Part shown: positions 9,985 to 20,214 of the stretch, one piece after another | Layout of the letters: each line of letters opens with the position of its first letter | Position numbering within the stretch: the stretch's first letter is position 1 | NCBI RefSeq assembly: GCF_040054535.1 | Contig: NC_090777.1 | Coordinates: 7,163,501-7,227,500 of the forward strand | Origin: Antennarius striatus | Lineage: Eukaryota; Chordata; Actinopteri; Lophiiformes; Antennariidae | Length of the DNA: 64,000 nt | Direction of reading: 5' to 3' | Program-made: the position numbers and the translations under genes | The notes under the pieces: model-generated | Seen by the model: only the letters and a program-made list of their open reading frames with translations | Database searches by the model: none | Told to the model about the DNA's origin: nothing

Positions 9985-10016
9985 TAAGTACTTAAAATCC
10001 TCCACCTTCTTGATCT
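9985..10016 (-). pseudogene. RTE LINE fragment continuing beyond the Gypsy insertion
   Basis: The minus strand reads GEEIKKVEDFKYL, the residues that precede GSTVQSNGE on the other side of the Gypsy element. The same block is present at 33601-33648. It ends soon after, at about 10040, in unrelated DNA. Confidence 0.7.
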
Positions 10017-10040
10017 CTTCTCCCTGTAACCTCACTCTTC

Positions 10041-10975
10041 TATGTAATTTGCACAAATGGGACACTTTCATCTCAAGAATTGGAACTGAGTCTGACTTCA
10101 CAGAAAGGGTGAATGGAAGTAACGTAAATAATATTATGTACTATTCCCACACAACAATCCACTGGTTATACAAGAGTTGTATGAAATGTCCTATGTGTTG
10201 CCATCTTTGTTTTTTTAAATAGACATGTTGGTGCACAAAAATTTACCTACATAAAGACCCGTCCATCAGTTGTGGACTACATTGACACTCCTCCCGAGGA
10301 ACTTCCGTTCTACACAGAACTTTGTGAGGTTATTGATCGTCATTCATGACTACTAATGGTACTGATGCGCTGACTTCTGCCCTGGTCCTCTCTGCACTAT
10401 TATGGACTAAATCTACTTCATACATATACTGTCGGTACCTCGTGAGGATAACAATTATTCCAACTGTGACTATAACCAATACAAATGGGATAAGATGCCC
10501 AATACATTCAGTCAATACACATCCCGAATGTCATTAAATACACTGAAAATTTAAATGAAGTTGATAATATCAAGACAACAGTTTTATGCCACGTGTTTCA
10601 AATCATGCCAAAATCCAAGTGCAAACTTGAAACCAAACCAGTATCGTTAGCTAACTTGCAATATAACTTTGGAAAACTACCAAAAAAATGTAGAAAGAAC
10701 AGGAACAAAATTCTGAAAGCTAAAGAATTAAATAATGCAATGTTTGCAACAAGGAAATCATTCACAGGCTTCAGAGAATGTAAATTCCTTGGTAAAGGCA
10801 TGTGAACACCAACTACAACAGCAAAGCATTGTACATGAAGTTGTTCAACATCCTGGTGAGAACCACTCTGGTCCCAACTAGAAATGCACATCATGGACAC
10901 CGTACGGAACATTCAGACAGTTTGGCAACCACCTCGGTGACTTGCTTGTGGCCCTACAGCTCAGCTGTCATATGT
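10041..10975. other. Unassigned 0.9 kb
   Basis: No recognised family. A 70-codon plus-strand frame at 10593-10805 is lysine-rich (CKLETKPVSLANLQYNFGK, then KKCRKNRNKILKAKELN) but lacks any motif I know and has no supporting neighbour. It could be old element debris. Confidence 0.4.
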
Positions 10976-11545
10976 TGGAGTTCACCCCGGTGAACGAGAG
11001 GGTCCCTGCGCCTTCAGGTTTGGTGTCTCACTGTTGTTTTGGCCTACTGGCCAAATGGCAGTGCGGAATTCCAGGCCGTCTTGGAGTCCCTGGGAGGAAT
11101 ACTGAATAGTGCTCTGACTGGGGACTCCAGTGTTCTTTTTGATGACTTCAACGCTCACGTGGGCAACGACAATGAGAGCTGGAAAGGGGTGATTAGGATG
11201 AACAGCCACCCCGATCTGAACACCAGTGGTGCTCTGTTATTGGACTTGTTGTGGACTTTGTCCATCATGAACACCTTGTTCAACCACAGGGATGTCCATA
11301 AGTGCACATTGCACCAGGACACCCTAGGCCACAGGTCGATGATCAACTTTGTTGTCGTATCATCAGACCTCCGATCGCGTGTGTTGGACACTCAGGTGAA
11401 AAGAGGGGAAGAGCTGTCAACCGATCACCACATGGTGGTGATCTGGATCCGCTGGCAGAGCAGGGGGTCGGACAGACTCGGGAGGCCCAAACGTGTTTTG
11501 AGAGTCTGTTGGGAATGTCTAGCAGAACGTCCAAATATAGGGGAT
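10976..11545 (+). pseudogene. Rex3/RTE LINE endonuclease C-terminal part
   Basis: The reading [19 protein letters not shown] is the [10 protein letters not shown] motif of the apurinic endonuclease with the Gly lost. It is followed by [36 protein letters not shown] and the [13 protein letters not shown] block (catalytic SDH/TDHH region). This nuclease nicks the target DNA for target-primed reverse transcription. The frame breaks after CWECLAERP near 11540, where unrelated LTR-like DNA starts. The RT of what is probably the same copy resumes at 12165 on the same strand. Confidence 0.75.
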
Positions 11546-12164
11546 TGTGAAAGAAATTATGTTATCAATTATAATGTGACTAAACTTATGCTATAGACTT
11601 TAAACTGCTGATTAAATACAGAGGTGGCGGGTGTCCTCCGGGAAGTCAACCCTAGGTGTATGAAAGAATCAACCTAGGTCTGCATCCCGGATGTGCACGT
11701 GCCTCACCGTATCCTCACCCCTATGTAATTCTGCTGAAATATTAACCACATATGAAATTTGTACAAAAACAGGAAACTTGGAGATGCATATCTGTTGGTG
11801 AATGTGTGCATAAGGTTAAAGGAGCCGGTCAAAGACTAAAACCGCAGACACTGCACCTTTGTGTGATCGAATGAATGATTAACCACATGGGGGGGTGTAA
11901 CTTTTTAGGTGTTACTTTTTCTTATGCATTTATTGGCAAACTATTGATGACGTAAATTCATGTACTGTTGCTATGCTGTTGCTTAAATAAAAGGAAAAAC
12001 GAGACAGCAGACCTCTGGCAGTTTGGAGGAGCATCTTCTTGTCCAAGAGCTCTGCTGTCCCGCACGAATTCCAAAAGACAACTCTGACTAGCGTGAGTTT
12101 GTTCTCGATAAAAACGTAGGTGATGTACCCACTAGGGGAATCCTAAATTCCAGTGACAGGGATC
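11546..12164 (+). repeat. Possible solo LTR replacing part of Rex3 LINE
   Basis: A foreign 0.6 kb patch between Rex3 endonuclease and RT. It starts near TGTGAAAGAAATTATG and has an AATAAA about 440 bp in (TTAAATAAAAGG, near 11988), followed by a GC-richer stretch like U5. I do not see clear CA terminus or a target duplication, and about 600 bp of LINE is missing here, so solo LTR is only the best guess. Confidence 0.35.
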
Positions 12165-12362
12165 ACACTCCTCAGTCTCCCGGGGAAAGTCTATTCTAGG
12201 GTACAGGAGAGGAGGATTAGACCTATAGTGGAACCGTAGATTCAGAAGGAACATTGAGGTTTTCGTACCGTTTGTGGAACACTGGACCAACTCTACACTC
12301 TCCTTCGAGTCCTCAAGGGTTCATGGGAGTTTGCCCAAGCAGTCCACGTGTGTTTTGTGGAT
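12165..12362 (+). pseudogene. Rex3/RTE LINE RT N-terminal fragment
   Basis: Plus-strand reading across frames gives GITLLSLPGKVYSRVQERR-like residues, RIRPIVEP, IQKEH, GTLDQLYTLLRVLKGSWEFAQAVHVCFVD, the first RT motifs of RTE LINEs. It is cut at TTTTGTGGATC by an inverted piece of L2 3' UTR and resumes at 12690 after a loss of roughly 30 codons. Confidence 0.65.
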
Positions 12363-12683
12363 CAGGCATACATAATGAATAAATACTGGATAAACACCAT
12401 GATAAAAAGAAACACTGACACCGCAGGACATACCACAAGACTTACACTACACTAACAGACACATACAGCACTAACAGGACATACACTAAAATATAAACAG
12501 TATAAAATAAAATAAAAACTGAAAATTAAGATAGCAGGAGGCCCACATGGTGGGTAAGGCACACCCTTCTTACATTGTAAAGCATGTCACTATCTAATGT
12601 CACAACATCACAACACCGTGGCCCCACTACACTGCAGTGCAGACAGACATCCCATCTCCTCCCCTCCATTCAACCGCGTGCTG
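12363..12683 (-). repeat. L2-like 3' UTR fragment lacking its tail
   Basis: About 320 bp, the reverse complement of 15540-15865 (3' UTR of copy B) with only scattered differences. In element sense it begins at the end of ORF2 (ACGCGGTTGAATGGAGG) and stops at TATTCATTATGTATGCCTGA, so the last 40-60 bp and the ATCT tail are absent. A normal LINE insertion keeps its 3' end, so this patch probably arose by repair or gene conversion. Confidence 0.8.
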
Positions 12684-13668
12684 CATGACTGAAGCCAGAG
12701 CTTGGTTCATATTGCTGCCATTAAGTCAGACCTGTTCCAGATGCATGTTGGACTCCGGCAGGGCTGCTCTCTATCACCGGTTCAGTACATAATCTTTATG
12801 GAAAGAATTTCTAGGCGCAGCCAGGATCCGCAGGGATTCCGGTTTGGCGACCCAAGGATTTCATCTCTAATTTTTGCAGACAATGTTGTCCTGTTGGCCT
12901 CATCAAACCTGGACCTTCAGCGTGCACTGGGACGGTTTGCAGCTGAGTGTGACACGAGTGGGATGAGGATTAGCACCTTTAAATCCAAGGACATGGGTCT
13001 CAACCGGAAAAGGGTGGTGTGCCCTCTTTAGCTCGGTGGAAAGTCCTTGCTCCAAGTGGAGGAGTTATCTTGGGGTCTTGTTCACAAATGAGGGGAGGAT
13101 GACAGACGGATCCATGCAGCTTCTGCAGTGATGCAGTTGCTGTATAGGTCGGTCGTGGTGAAGAAGGAGCTGAGTCGCAAGACGAAGTTCTCAATTTACT
13201 GGTCAACCTACATTCCTACTCTTACCTATGGTCATGAGCTTTGGGTCATGACCGAAAGGACAAGATCCCAGTTACAAGCGGCTGAAAAAAGTTTCCTCTG
13301 TAGAGTGGCAGGGCACACACTTAAAGATAGGGTGAGGAGCTCAGTCACCACGGAGGAGCTCAGAGTAGACCCGCTGCTCCTCCGCCTTGAGCGGAGCCAG
13401 GTGAGGTGGCTCGGGCATCTGTTCGGGATGCCTCCTGGACGCCTCCCTGGGGAGGTGTTCCAGACATGTCCTACCGGGAGGAGAACTTGAGGAAGACCTA
13501 GGACACGCTGGAGGGACTATGTCTCTCGGCTGCCCCGGGAACGCCTCAGGCTCCCCCCAGAGGAGCTGGAGAAGTTGTCTGGGGAGAGGGAAGTATGGCC
13601 ATCCCTCCTGAGACTGTTGCCCCCGCAACCCGGCCCCGGATAAGCGGTAGATGATGGATGGACGGATG
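12684..13668 (+). pseudogene. Rex3/RTE LINE RT C-terminal half and GATG tail
   Basis: Plus-strand pieces: VGLRQGCSLSPVQYIIFM, SLIFADNVVLLASSN (FADD changed to FADN), MRISTFKSKDMGL; then YRSVVVKKELSRKTKFSIYW, YIPTLTYGHELWVMTERT, LLLRLERSQVRWLGHLFGM, GEVFQTCPTGRR. At least two frameshifts separate them. The end AGATGATGGATGGACGGATG is the GATG-type tail known for Rex3. With the 10976 and 12165 pieces it forms one broken copy. Confidence 0.8.
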
Positions 13669-14017
13669 TCACGTGATCTACCCGAACTACCAAAGCGATC
13701 GACTGGCCAATCATAATCAATGTACCCCTGCTCCAGATGGCAAAGAAACAAGCTCAGGGCTCCCAGTGATTTCGTGTTATGGTTAGATGTATTTTTCATG
13801 GAATTTATATCTGGTTTTGTATTGTATCTTACTTTGAAGGTATGTTTAAACCTTACCACAGCAGCCAGAGTGTTATTGGGAGAGACGGTGTTCTTGAATA
13901 GTCTTACAAGGTCAATGCGCATAAAGTTACACATGAGAACACAGTGGATTTAAGCTTATAATATTTAGAAAATACCAGTTTTTTGCCAGTCATACTTCAT
14001 TCTGTTACATGTATGTG
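13669..14017. other. Unassigned 350 bp
   Basis: No recognised gene or repeat family. The long minus frame here (13341-13934) is mostly antisense to the Rex3 fragment. Confidence 0.4.
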
Positions 14018-14165
14018 GTGGCATAGTGGCACGGTGGCATAGTGGTTAGGGCTGTTGCTTCACATCAAACATTTCCAGCATTTTCAGCTTGGGGTTTCTG
14101 TGTATACTTTGCATGTTCCCTTTGTGTCTCAAGGATTTTTCTCCAGGTACTCCAGTTTCCCCCCA
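14018..14165 (+). repeat. tRNA-derived SINE fragment (5' part)
   Basis: TGGCACGGTGGCATAGTGG, then CATGTTCCC and TTTCTCCAGGTACTCCAGTTTCCCCC resemble the head of the SINE at 59993-60350 (GGCACGGTGGCGC...; TTTCTCTGGGTTCTCCGG). The duplicated GTGGCATAGTGG suggests a small slip. The 3' half is missing. Confidence 0.5.
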
Positions 14166-14785
14166 TCATTAGAAAAACCATGCTTATAGGAACATTAGGT
14201 TATGCTGACCCATAGTAGAGGCGCACCCAGAGTGCAGCAGCTCGGAATCAATTGTCCACTCTCTATTCTAACCTTGCAATTTCATTGTATCATGATGACA
14301 ATAAAGCTTCTTAATCTCTGCTGCGGAGGCTTTGTCCTTATAAGGTGGTTGGACCAGATCAGGTCTCACCAAGACTCCTCCTAGCCTGTGCTTCGGAACT
14401 AGGGGACCCCCTGCAGCGATTGTTCAACCTCAGTCTGCGGCTGGGGAGGGTCCCGTCACTGTGGAAAACCTCCTGCATTGTCCCTGTACCCAAGAAAGGA
14501 CACCCTACTGAGCCCAACAACCCTGGCCTATCACCATCCAGCCCCGGCTCCTGCAGGATAAACTGACCTGCATGGATGTGGACCCCTACCTCGTGAGCTG
14601 GATCACGGACTACCTAACAGACAGACCCCAGTACGTCCGTATGGAGGACTGTTTGTCTTTTATGGTGACCAGCAGCACAGGGGCTCCACAGAGGACCGCG
14701 TTCCCCCCTTCTCTTCACCCTCTACACGTCGGACTTCCAGCACAACTCAGACACATGCCACATACAGAAGTACTCCAATGACACT

Positions 14786-15550
14786 GTGATTGTGGCATGT
14801 ATCGGAGAGGGTGATGAGGGGGAGTACAGGGCATTGGTGGCTGACTTCGTCGAGTGGTGCCAACAGAACCAGCTCCAGCTCAACGTCTCCAAGACGAAGG
14901 AGATGGTGCTGGATTTCTGGCGGGCACCCCCCTCTCCACAGCCAGTGATCATCAAGGGCAGTGAGGTGGAGGTGGTAGGAAACTATAAGTACCTGGGACT
15001 GCAGCTAGACAGCAAAGTGGACTGGTCACTCAACACGGACTGTATGTACAAGAAGGGGCAGAGCAGCATGTGCTTCCTGAGGAGGCTGGTCTCCTTCAAC
15101 ATCTGTCCTGAGTTTTCTCATGTTCTATCAGTCCATAGTTTCCACTTTGCTGTCATACGCCATTGTGTGTTGGGGTGGCATGGCCAGGAAAAGAGACATG
15201 GACCTTCTTTACAGTTCCCTAGTTCCGAAGCACAGGCTCGGAGGAGTCTTGGGGAGACCTGATCCGGTCTCATCCGCACAGCGGGCTCAGTGGTCGGGCT
15301 GAGCCTTGACTCTGTGGTGATACTTCTGGAGAGCAGGACCATGTCCAAAGTCAGGGCTATCATGAATAACACCAGCCACCCCTTGCAAACCGCCTTCTCC
15401 CAGCAGAGAAGCACCTTCAGCAGCAGACTGCTGTCACACAGTGCCTCCACAGAGAGGCTGAGGTCCTCCTTAGTGCCCCATGCCATCAGGGCGTACAATG
15501 ACTCTCTCAGGAAGAGTGGGGGGGAGTCGGCGAGGTCAGCACGCGGTTGA
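14786..15550 (+). pseudogene. L2-like RT C-terminal region of copy B
   Basis: Reads ACIGEGDEGEYRALVADF, VSKTKEMVLDF, NYKYLGLQLDSKVDWS, KKGQSSMCFLRRL, then shifts frame near 15115. VCWGGMARKRDMD is in another frame, and after the 53-bp inverted insert the thumb region resumes (LSLDSVVILLESRTM, ...YNDSLRKS). The active-site DD precedes 14786 as SNDT, so one catalytic Asp has been lost. Confidence 0.75.
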
Positions 15551-15894
15551 ATGGAGGGGAGGAGATGGGATGTCTGTCTGCACTGCAGTGTAGTGGGGCC
15601 ACGGTGTTGTGATGTTGTGACATTAGATAGTGACATGCCTTACGTTGTAAGAAGGGTGTGCCTTACCCACCATGTGGGCCTCCTGCTATCTTAATTTTCA
15701 GTTTTTATTCTATTTTATATTGTTTATATTTTAGTGTATGTCCTGTTAGTGCTGTATGTGTCTGTTAGTGTAGTGTAAGTCTTGTGGTATGTCCTGCGGT
15801 GTCAGTGTTTCTTTTTATCATGGTGTTTATCCAGTATTTATTCATTATGTATGCCTGAGCAGTGGATATGTCCAATTTCCTCCGGGATTAATAA

Positions 15895-15897
15895 AGC

Positions 15898-15990
<93 letters not shown>
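15895..15990 (+). repeat. (ATCT)n microsatellite tail of L2 copy B
   Basis: About 23 perfect ATCT units immediately after the LINE end GGGATTAATAAAGC. A similar tail of about 45 units ends the LINE at 28060-28471. Confidence 0.95.
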
Positions 15991-16342
15991 ATCTTAATGT
16001 ATGTTTACAAAATAAGAATGTGGCTCATGCGGTCTATGCGAAGTGTCCTTCGGCAAGATACTAAACCTAAATTGTTTCTAATGGCTGCCCCATTATTAAG
16101 TGATTGCGTGAGTGGTCATCATCCTAATGAGCCTAGGACATGGTTATCTCTGCCACTACCCTATGTATGGGTGAGAACTGGCTTCTGTTTGTCTAGTACT
16201 TGGAATTTTAGATCACAAGGAAGAAACAATATACAGTATACTATATACATTTTCCTTTTTGAACTGTTCTCAGCAAACCACCACTATATAAAACCATGTT
16301 GGAAAAATGAATAATTGTTACACAACTTGTGATTGCACCAAC
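15991..16342 (-). other. Probable intron of NIT-guanylyl cyclase-like gene
   Basis: It starts with a GTTGGT donor directly after the coding exon. The exon frame stays open for another 31 codons but loses family resemblance. No cyclase exon is seen. Confidence 0.5.
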
Positions 16343-17483
16343 CTTTTCATAGCTCTCAGCCTTAACATGTCTATGTTGGCGAAGCTGCTTGGCAACTGAC
16401 TTGGGCAGCATTTGGTGCAGTAAATCCTCAGCCAGACGCCTCTGGTACTTTAGGTCTTCTGTCTTTTCCTTCAAGCTCTGGGCATAATTCTGTATCCATT
16501 CAGTCATCTGCTTGAAAGAGAATATCACCGCAGGGTAGATTAGGCATGCCATGACTAGTAAGCACACCCTCACACTGAGCGCTGAAGAAATGGATCGAGA
16601 TGTCAGCCTGATAGCTGGAACTGCATGATCAAACAAGCACTGCTGAGTCTTGGTCAGAGCTTCAACTCTTGCATGAGATCCAGACAGAAGCTCTCTTCTT
16701 TTTCCAGAGATTTGCCAAAGATTGGAGTCAAATATATCAGATTTTTTTATATGATGGCTTAAATTTAATGTGAGGGTTATGTTGTTGAACCAGCAGTCAT
16801 TGAATCGTTCTGACAAAGCCCTGGCTAAGCCAAGGTAATTTAATACATGGGACCATTTGTACTGAAAGTCAACATGAGCTGCTATGTGGTGGAAGTCCAT
16901 TAGTTGATGGTTGAGCTCTATGAATGTCACCAGAAGTCTTGCAGACAGTACATCTCCCCATATTAAATTCTGTTTCACTTTTACCAGAATATCCTCAACT
17001 GTACCCCAAGTGTCAAGGAGTCTTCCGATAGCTGAAGTGTAAGCAAAATTTCTATTCTCACTAAGGATGATAGTATCCAGTGAAGCATTTAAAAATCCTT
17101 CAATGGTTCTCCTCATCTCCTGGCAAAATCCAATCAACTCAATACTGCAAGGGACCCCGTGGCTTTTAATATGACCCACCATTTTGTCACAGAAATGACC
17201 AAAAACTGGAAACATAACCTCTAAAGTTGATTCAAAAGTATCATTGCGAAAGTCTTTAGTAAAAAAATTTCTCATCTTTTGAAGCTGACTGACAAGCTGC
17301 ATGATAGCTATAGTCCTGCATGAAGTAAGATCATCATAAGCAGCTTCTGTAGTGTGCAGCAAGTCAAAGTTCATGTTGAGATCCATGGATACAGAGCCAA
17401 GCAGGGCCAGGAATGAGAGGAGGCAGACTGCCAGAATCCGATGAACAGAGCGACTACTTCCAGACAGGGCAAATATGGAACAC
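16343..17483 (-). CDS. NIT-domain guanylyl cyclase-like receptor, one large exon
   Basis: A 1141-bp exon, acceptor TTTTTACAG before 17483 and donor GTTGGT after 16343, open throughout. Order: membrane segment RILAVCLLSFLALLGSV (about 20 residues in), an extracellular all-helical NIT-type domain of about 250 residues, a second membrane segment VRVCLLVMACLIYPAVIF, then a coiled linker and the HNOBA-type dimerisation helix KYQRRLAEDLLHQMLPKSVA, which in receptor guanylyl cyclases sits just before the catalytic domain. The exon ends at ESYEK, the usual junction with the cyclase domain. No cyclase exon follows in the window; the 3' side is occupied by LINEs. The N-terminus must come from an upstream exon I could not find. 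Confidence is high for the fold order, moderate for a working gene. Confidence 0.75.
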
Positions 17484-17709
17484 CTGTAAAAAAGAACACA
17501 ACGCCTTGAAACTTCCGACTGTTTCCCATTCACCAGTCTTTAACATACTGAAAAGCTGCCACTTCAGACCCATACAAGTATAAAAAAAGCTGCACAACAA
17601 CCAATGTTCTGAATTGCTGTTTGATTTGTCTTTGAGCATTTCTGTAGCCCAACAGACTTTTCTAGCATCATAACATAAGAATGATCATAGTGGCAAGTTA
17701 CATTTAGTA

Positions 17710-17710
<1 letters not shown>

Positions 17711-17799
<89 letters not shown>
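17711..17799. repeat. Compound (CT)n(CA)n microsatellite
   Basis: About 27 CT units followed by about 17 CA units, uninterrupted. Confidence 0.95.
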
Positions 17800-17800
<1 letters not shown>

Positions 17801-18139
17801 ATCATCGACAGACTCATGTTCGAGTATGTCTGTCCTCATTCTTGGTTTTTCTGGGTCTTCAGGTGCGCAGAGGCTATTCCTAGACCCACATTCTTTGGTG
17901 ACATATGGGCATGGGTGGGCTGTGGTAGTTGTGGGTTTTGGTGGAACTTTATTGGTGGAAGTGGACTCTTTCTTCTATTTGTGCTTCTACACTGCAGCAC
18001 TGAGTTGATCATCATTATATTGTGCAGTCCCTTCTCAAACAGCTTGTCTCCAGGCAGACTTGTTATTCACTGTAGCCTCCCAGGTGTTTAGGGATATTTT
18101 ATTTTTTTATTTAGTATACTGTAATAATCCCCAAATGTA
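17800..18139. other. Unassigned 340 bp
   Basis: A 91-codon plus frame (17816-18091) has no recognised domain. It may be intronic or upstream DNA of the guanylyl cyclase-like gene. Confidence 0.3.
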
Positions 18140-18478
18140 AATTGGAACCACACTCAAGCGCATGGTTAGTAATCACACACATGCATATATAGGCCCTGTT
18201 ACACATATACGCAAGGGCCTGTGGGCATGCAGTGAGGGGGAGGTAGAGTGGTGGGCATGTCCGTCGTGTTGCGCCCTTCATGAGCAACTTGTAAAGGGGA
18301 CGGCGCCTTGCTCAAAGGCGCCTCGCTCAAAGGCGCCTCGACAGTGCTCGCTTTGAAGGGTGAAATAACACCTCCCACATTCAGTTCACACTCCGAAATG
18401 ACTGGGCGGGAGTGGGAATTGAACTACCGATCTTGGATCATTGGACAACCCACTCTACCAACTGAGCCACTGCCACCC
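18140..18478 (-). repeat. tRNA-derived SINE
   Basis: The minus strand begins GGCAGTGGCTCAGTTGGTAG (A-box like) and has GATCGGTAGTTCAATTCCC (B-box like) about 50 nt on, the two internal promoter boxes of a tRNA gene. The body includes GCTCAAAGGCGCCT repeated in tandem (18308-18341). A diverged relative lies at 55000-55237. Confidence 0.7.
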
Positions 18479-18800
18479 TAAGACGGATATGTGACATTTC
18501 CTGAAATGACTTTTGATGCTGTCCTTTTACCTTTTGCCTCAAATGCTCTCAAGTGCCTACTGTGAGTTGTCCATGTTTGTGACCCATAAAGAAGAGTGGA
18601 AAGCAGTACTGCTTTGTAGACCTTGATGTTGGTCATTGAACAAAGATCACAGTTTTCAAAGACCCTTTTCTTCAGTCTGGAGTATGGCCCACTAGTACAG
18701 CTAAGCTGGTGCTGCACCTCCTCATTGATGGTGGTTTTAAATGATAGAAGGCTGCCAAAGTATGGGAAGTGGTCCCAGTTTTCTAACCACTCTGTGCCAG
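18479..18800 (-). pseudogene. LINE RT C-terminal fragment
   Basis: Reads RLKKRVFENCDL, MTNIKVYKAVLLSTLLYGSQTWTTHSRHLRAFEA, the LxYGxxTW block shared by several non-LTR RTs. It is different from the RTE and L2 copies in this window. Too short for clade assignment. Confidence 0.55.
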
Positions 18801-20190
18801 GTTGTGACTAGGGGCTGCCAGACTTCACAATCTTGCCCCTGTCAACACTTACTGTTCACCACAGGGCTTTGTATCTGGACTGTTAAGTGGGATGGGTTCC
18901 CTTTTGGGAAGACACCTGTGCGTGGCATCTTTTAATGTGGGGAAACTGATGCACCTGCAGCCTCCACACAATCTTTGGCAGAAAAGGACCAGACACTGGA
19001 TCCAGGTCGCCTTGGAGGTTGCCCTCTGTTGTAGCCTACATCAGACTTCTCAGTTCTTGTGGTATGTCTTTGGTGCCATCTTATGCCTGGTTTGCCGTTG
19101 AGGTTATTACTATTTGCCAATAGCTGGGCAGGGGCTGACAGGCAGCAGGACCTGCTTGCCGTGTCTCTGGGGTCGGCTGCTCCAAATTCTTGTACAGCTT
19201 TGCCTGGAACCACAAGTTACCAGTTACCGGTTCTGGCCAGAGGAAGGAATGTAAGAGTCTTGCAATGGGGAGGCTATGTACCGGCAGAGGACACTTATGC
19301 ACTTGGCTCCTCTTTTTGTCCCCTGCGAAAGGCGACGAACCAGCGGCAGTAGCTGAAAGCAGATGGCAACAGGCAGAAACAACATGCAGCATAGAGCAAC
19401 TGCAAACACTGTTCAACTTTACTATTTCTACTCCAACACTACAACACTTTCGCATCACATGCCTCGTGCTGGCGCACGCGCTCGCACACACACCCACACA
19501 CACACCCACACACACATGGTGGGCTTGTGCTTAGCTTGTTACCTTGAAGATTGGTTATACTGTCCATTGTTTTTGTGATAGTTACCAATCCTGATGCTAA
19601 ATTAAAATCATTCAGTCATTCAGCAAATAAAATTCAGCAAAACTGGCTTTTTCTGTTAAGCACTTACTGACATGTGGATCAAAGCAAGTCAGTTTAGTAA
19701 TCAAGCTTACGCTATTCATTAGCTACCGAGCTAATGTTAAGTTTGGTTCAGGACGACATATGGCTTTTTGCTGTCTCACTTAAAACTGTATTCACACTTG
19801 CTAACCAATGTGCTTCATCAGATTTCCTGTCAAGACAGAATCTGACTGGTATGGGGTAATAACAACCACATATTCACTCACTCTCAGTATCAGTTTTTCA
19901 TATTTGACATTTTCTTTGAGAGGGCAAGGTCAAAATTAGATTAGCTGTTACCTGCTTTAGATTACATTACAGTTTTAGATAGAGTACTCACCTAGAAGAA
20001 CCTCTGTTTACAGAGGTTTTAGTAAAAATTCTCAGATAGGAGAAATTTGTGAAAGTTGATGTTAAGAATTGAAAAAGAAGGATGTCAGATAAAAGCACTT
20101 AAAACTCAGCAGAGTTAAAAGCCCCCTTCAATGTGTAATATGCAGTGGAACCTTCTTGTCCAGAGAAGAGTTAACAAAAGGACTGATTAC
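18801..20190. other. Repeat-like and unassigned DNA, 1.4 kb
   Basis: 18810-19520 has long overlapping frames on both strands and a (CA)n near 19486-19517. It may be a further LINE part, but I recognise no motif. 19560-20190 is AT-rich with nothing identifiable. Confidence 0.35.
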
Positions 20191-20214
20191 AATTATTTAT
20201 TTATTTTCACATAT

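Larger units (their letters stand above)
4895..9989 (-). mobile_element. Chromodomain Ty3/Gypsy (sushi-like) LTR retrotransposon with 5-bp TSD
   Basis: The element proper is 4900-9984 (5085 bp), flanked by TAAGT at 4895-4899 and 9985-9989. The interrupted RTE LINE reads straight through one TAAGT, as at the uninterrupted copy near 33606. Order in the sense (minus) direction: 5' LTR, primer-binding site, gag with zinc knuckle, -1 shift into pol (protease, RT, RNase H, integrase, chromodomain), polypurine tract, 3' LTR. The two 327-bp LTRs differ at one base by eye (A at 5197 against C at the matching site in the other copy), so the insertion is recent. It has one nonsense break in integrase and one altered RT active-site residue, so this copy is probably not autonomous. 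Confidence 0.93.
14318..15990 (+). mobile_element. L2-like LINE copy B, 5'-truncated
   Basis: Plus-strand counterpart of copy A. It begins inside the RT (VGPDQVSPRLLLACASELGDPLQRLF at 14345), has RT frames broken several times (14572-14781, 14786-15262, 15290-15550), then the 3' UTR (15550-15890) with AATAAAG just before an (ATCT)n tail. A 53-bp inverted duplicate of the RT start sits at 15217-15269. It is a dead-on-arrival copy close in sequence to copy A. Confidence 0.85.

Noticed and set aside
10593..10805. Lysine-rich 70-codon ORF as a possible small gene
   Set aside because: No motif, no introns or signals, flanked by element debris.
15782..16064. ORFs of repeated Ile-Tyr-Leu-Ser
   Set aside because: Translation of the (ATCT)n microsatellite.
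16250..16342. Read-through of the NIT exon (VTIIHFSNM) as start of a cyclase domain
   Set aside because: Only a loose resemblance to VTIYFSDIV; the metal-binding Asp and following motif are absent and a good donor site precedes it.
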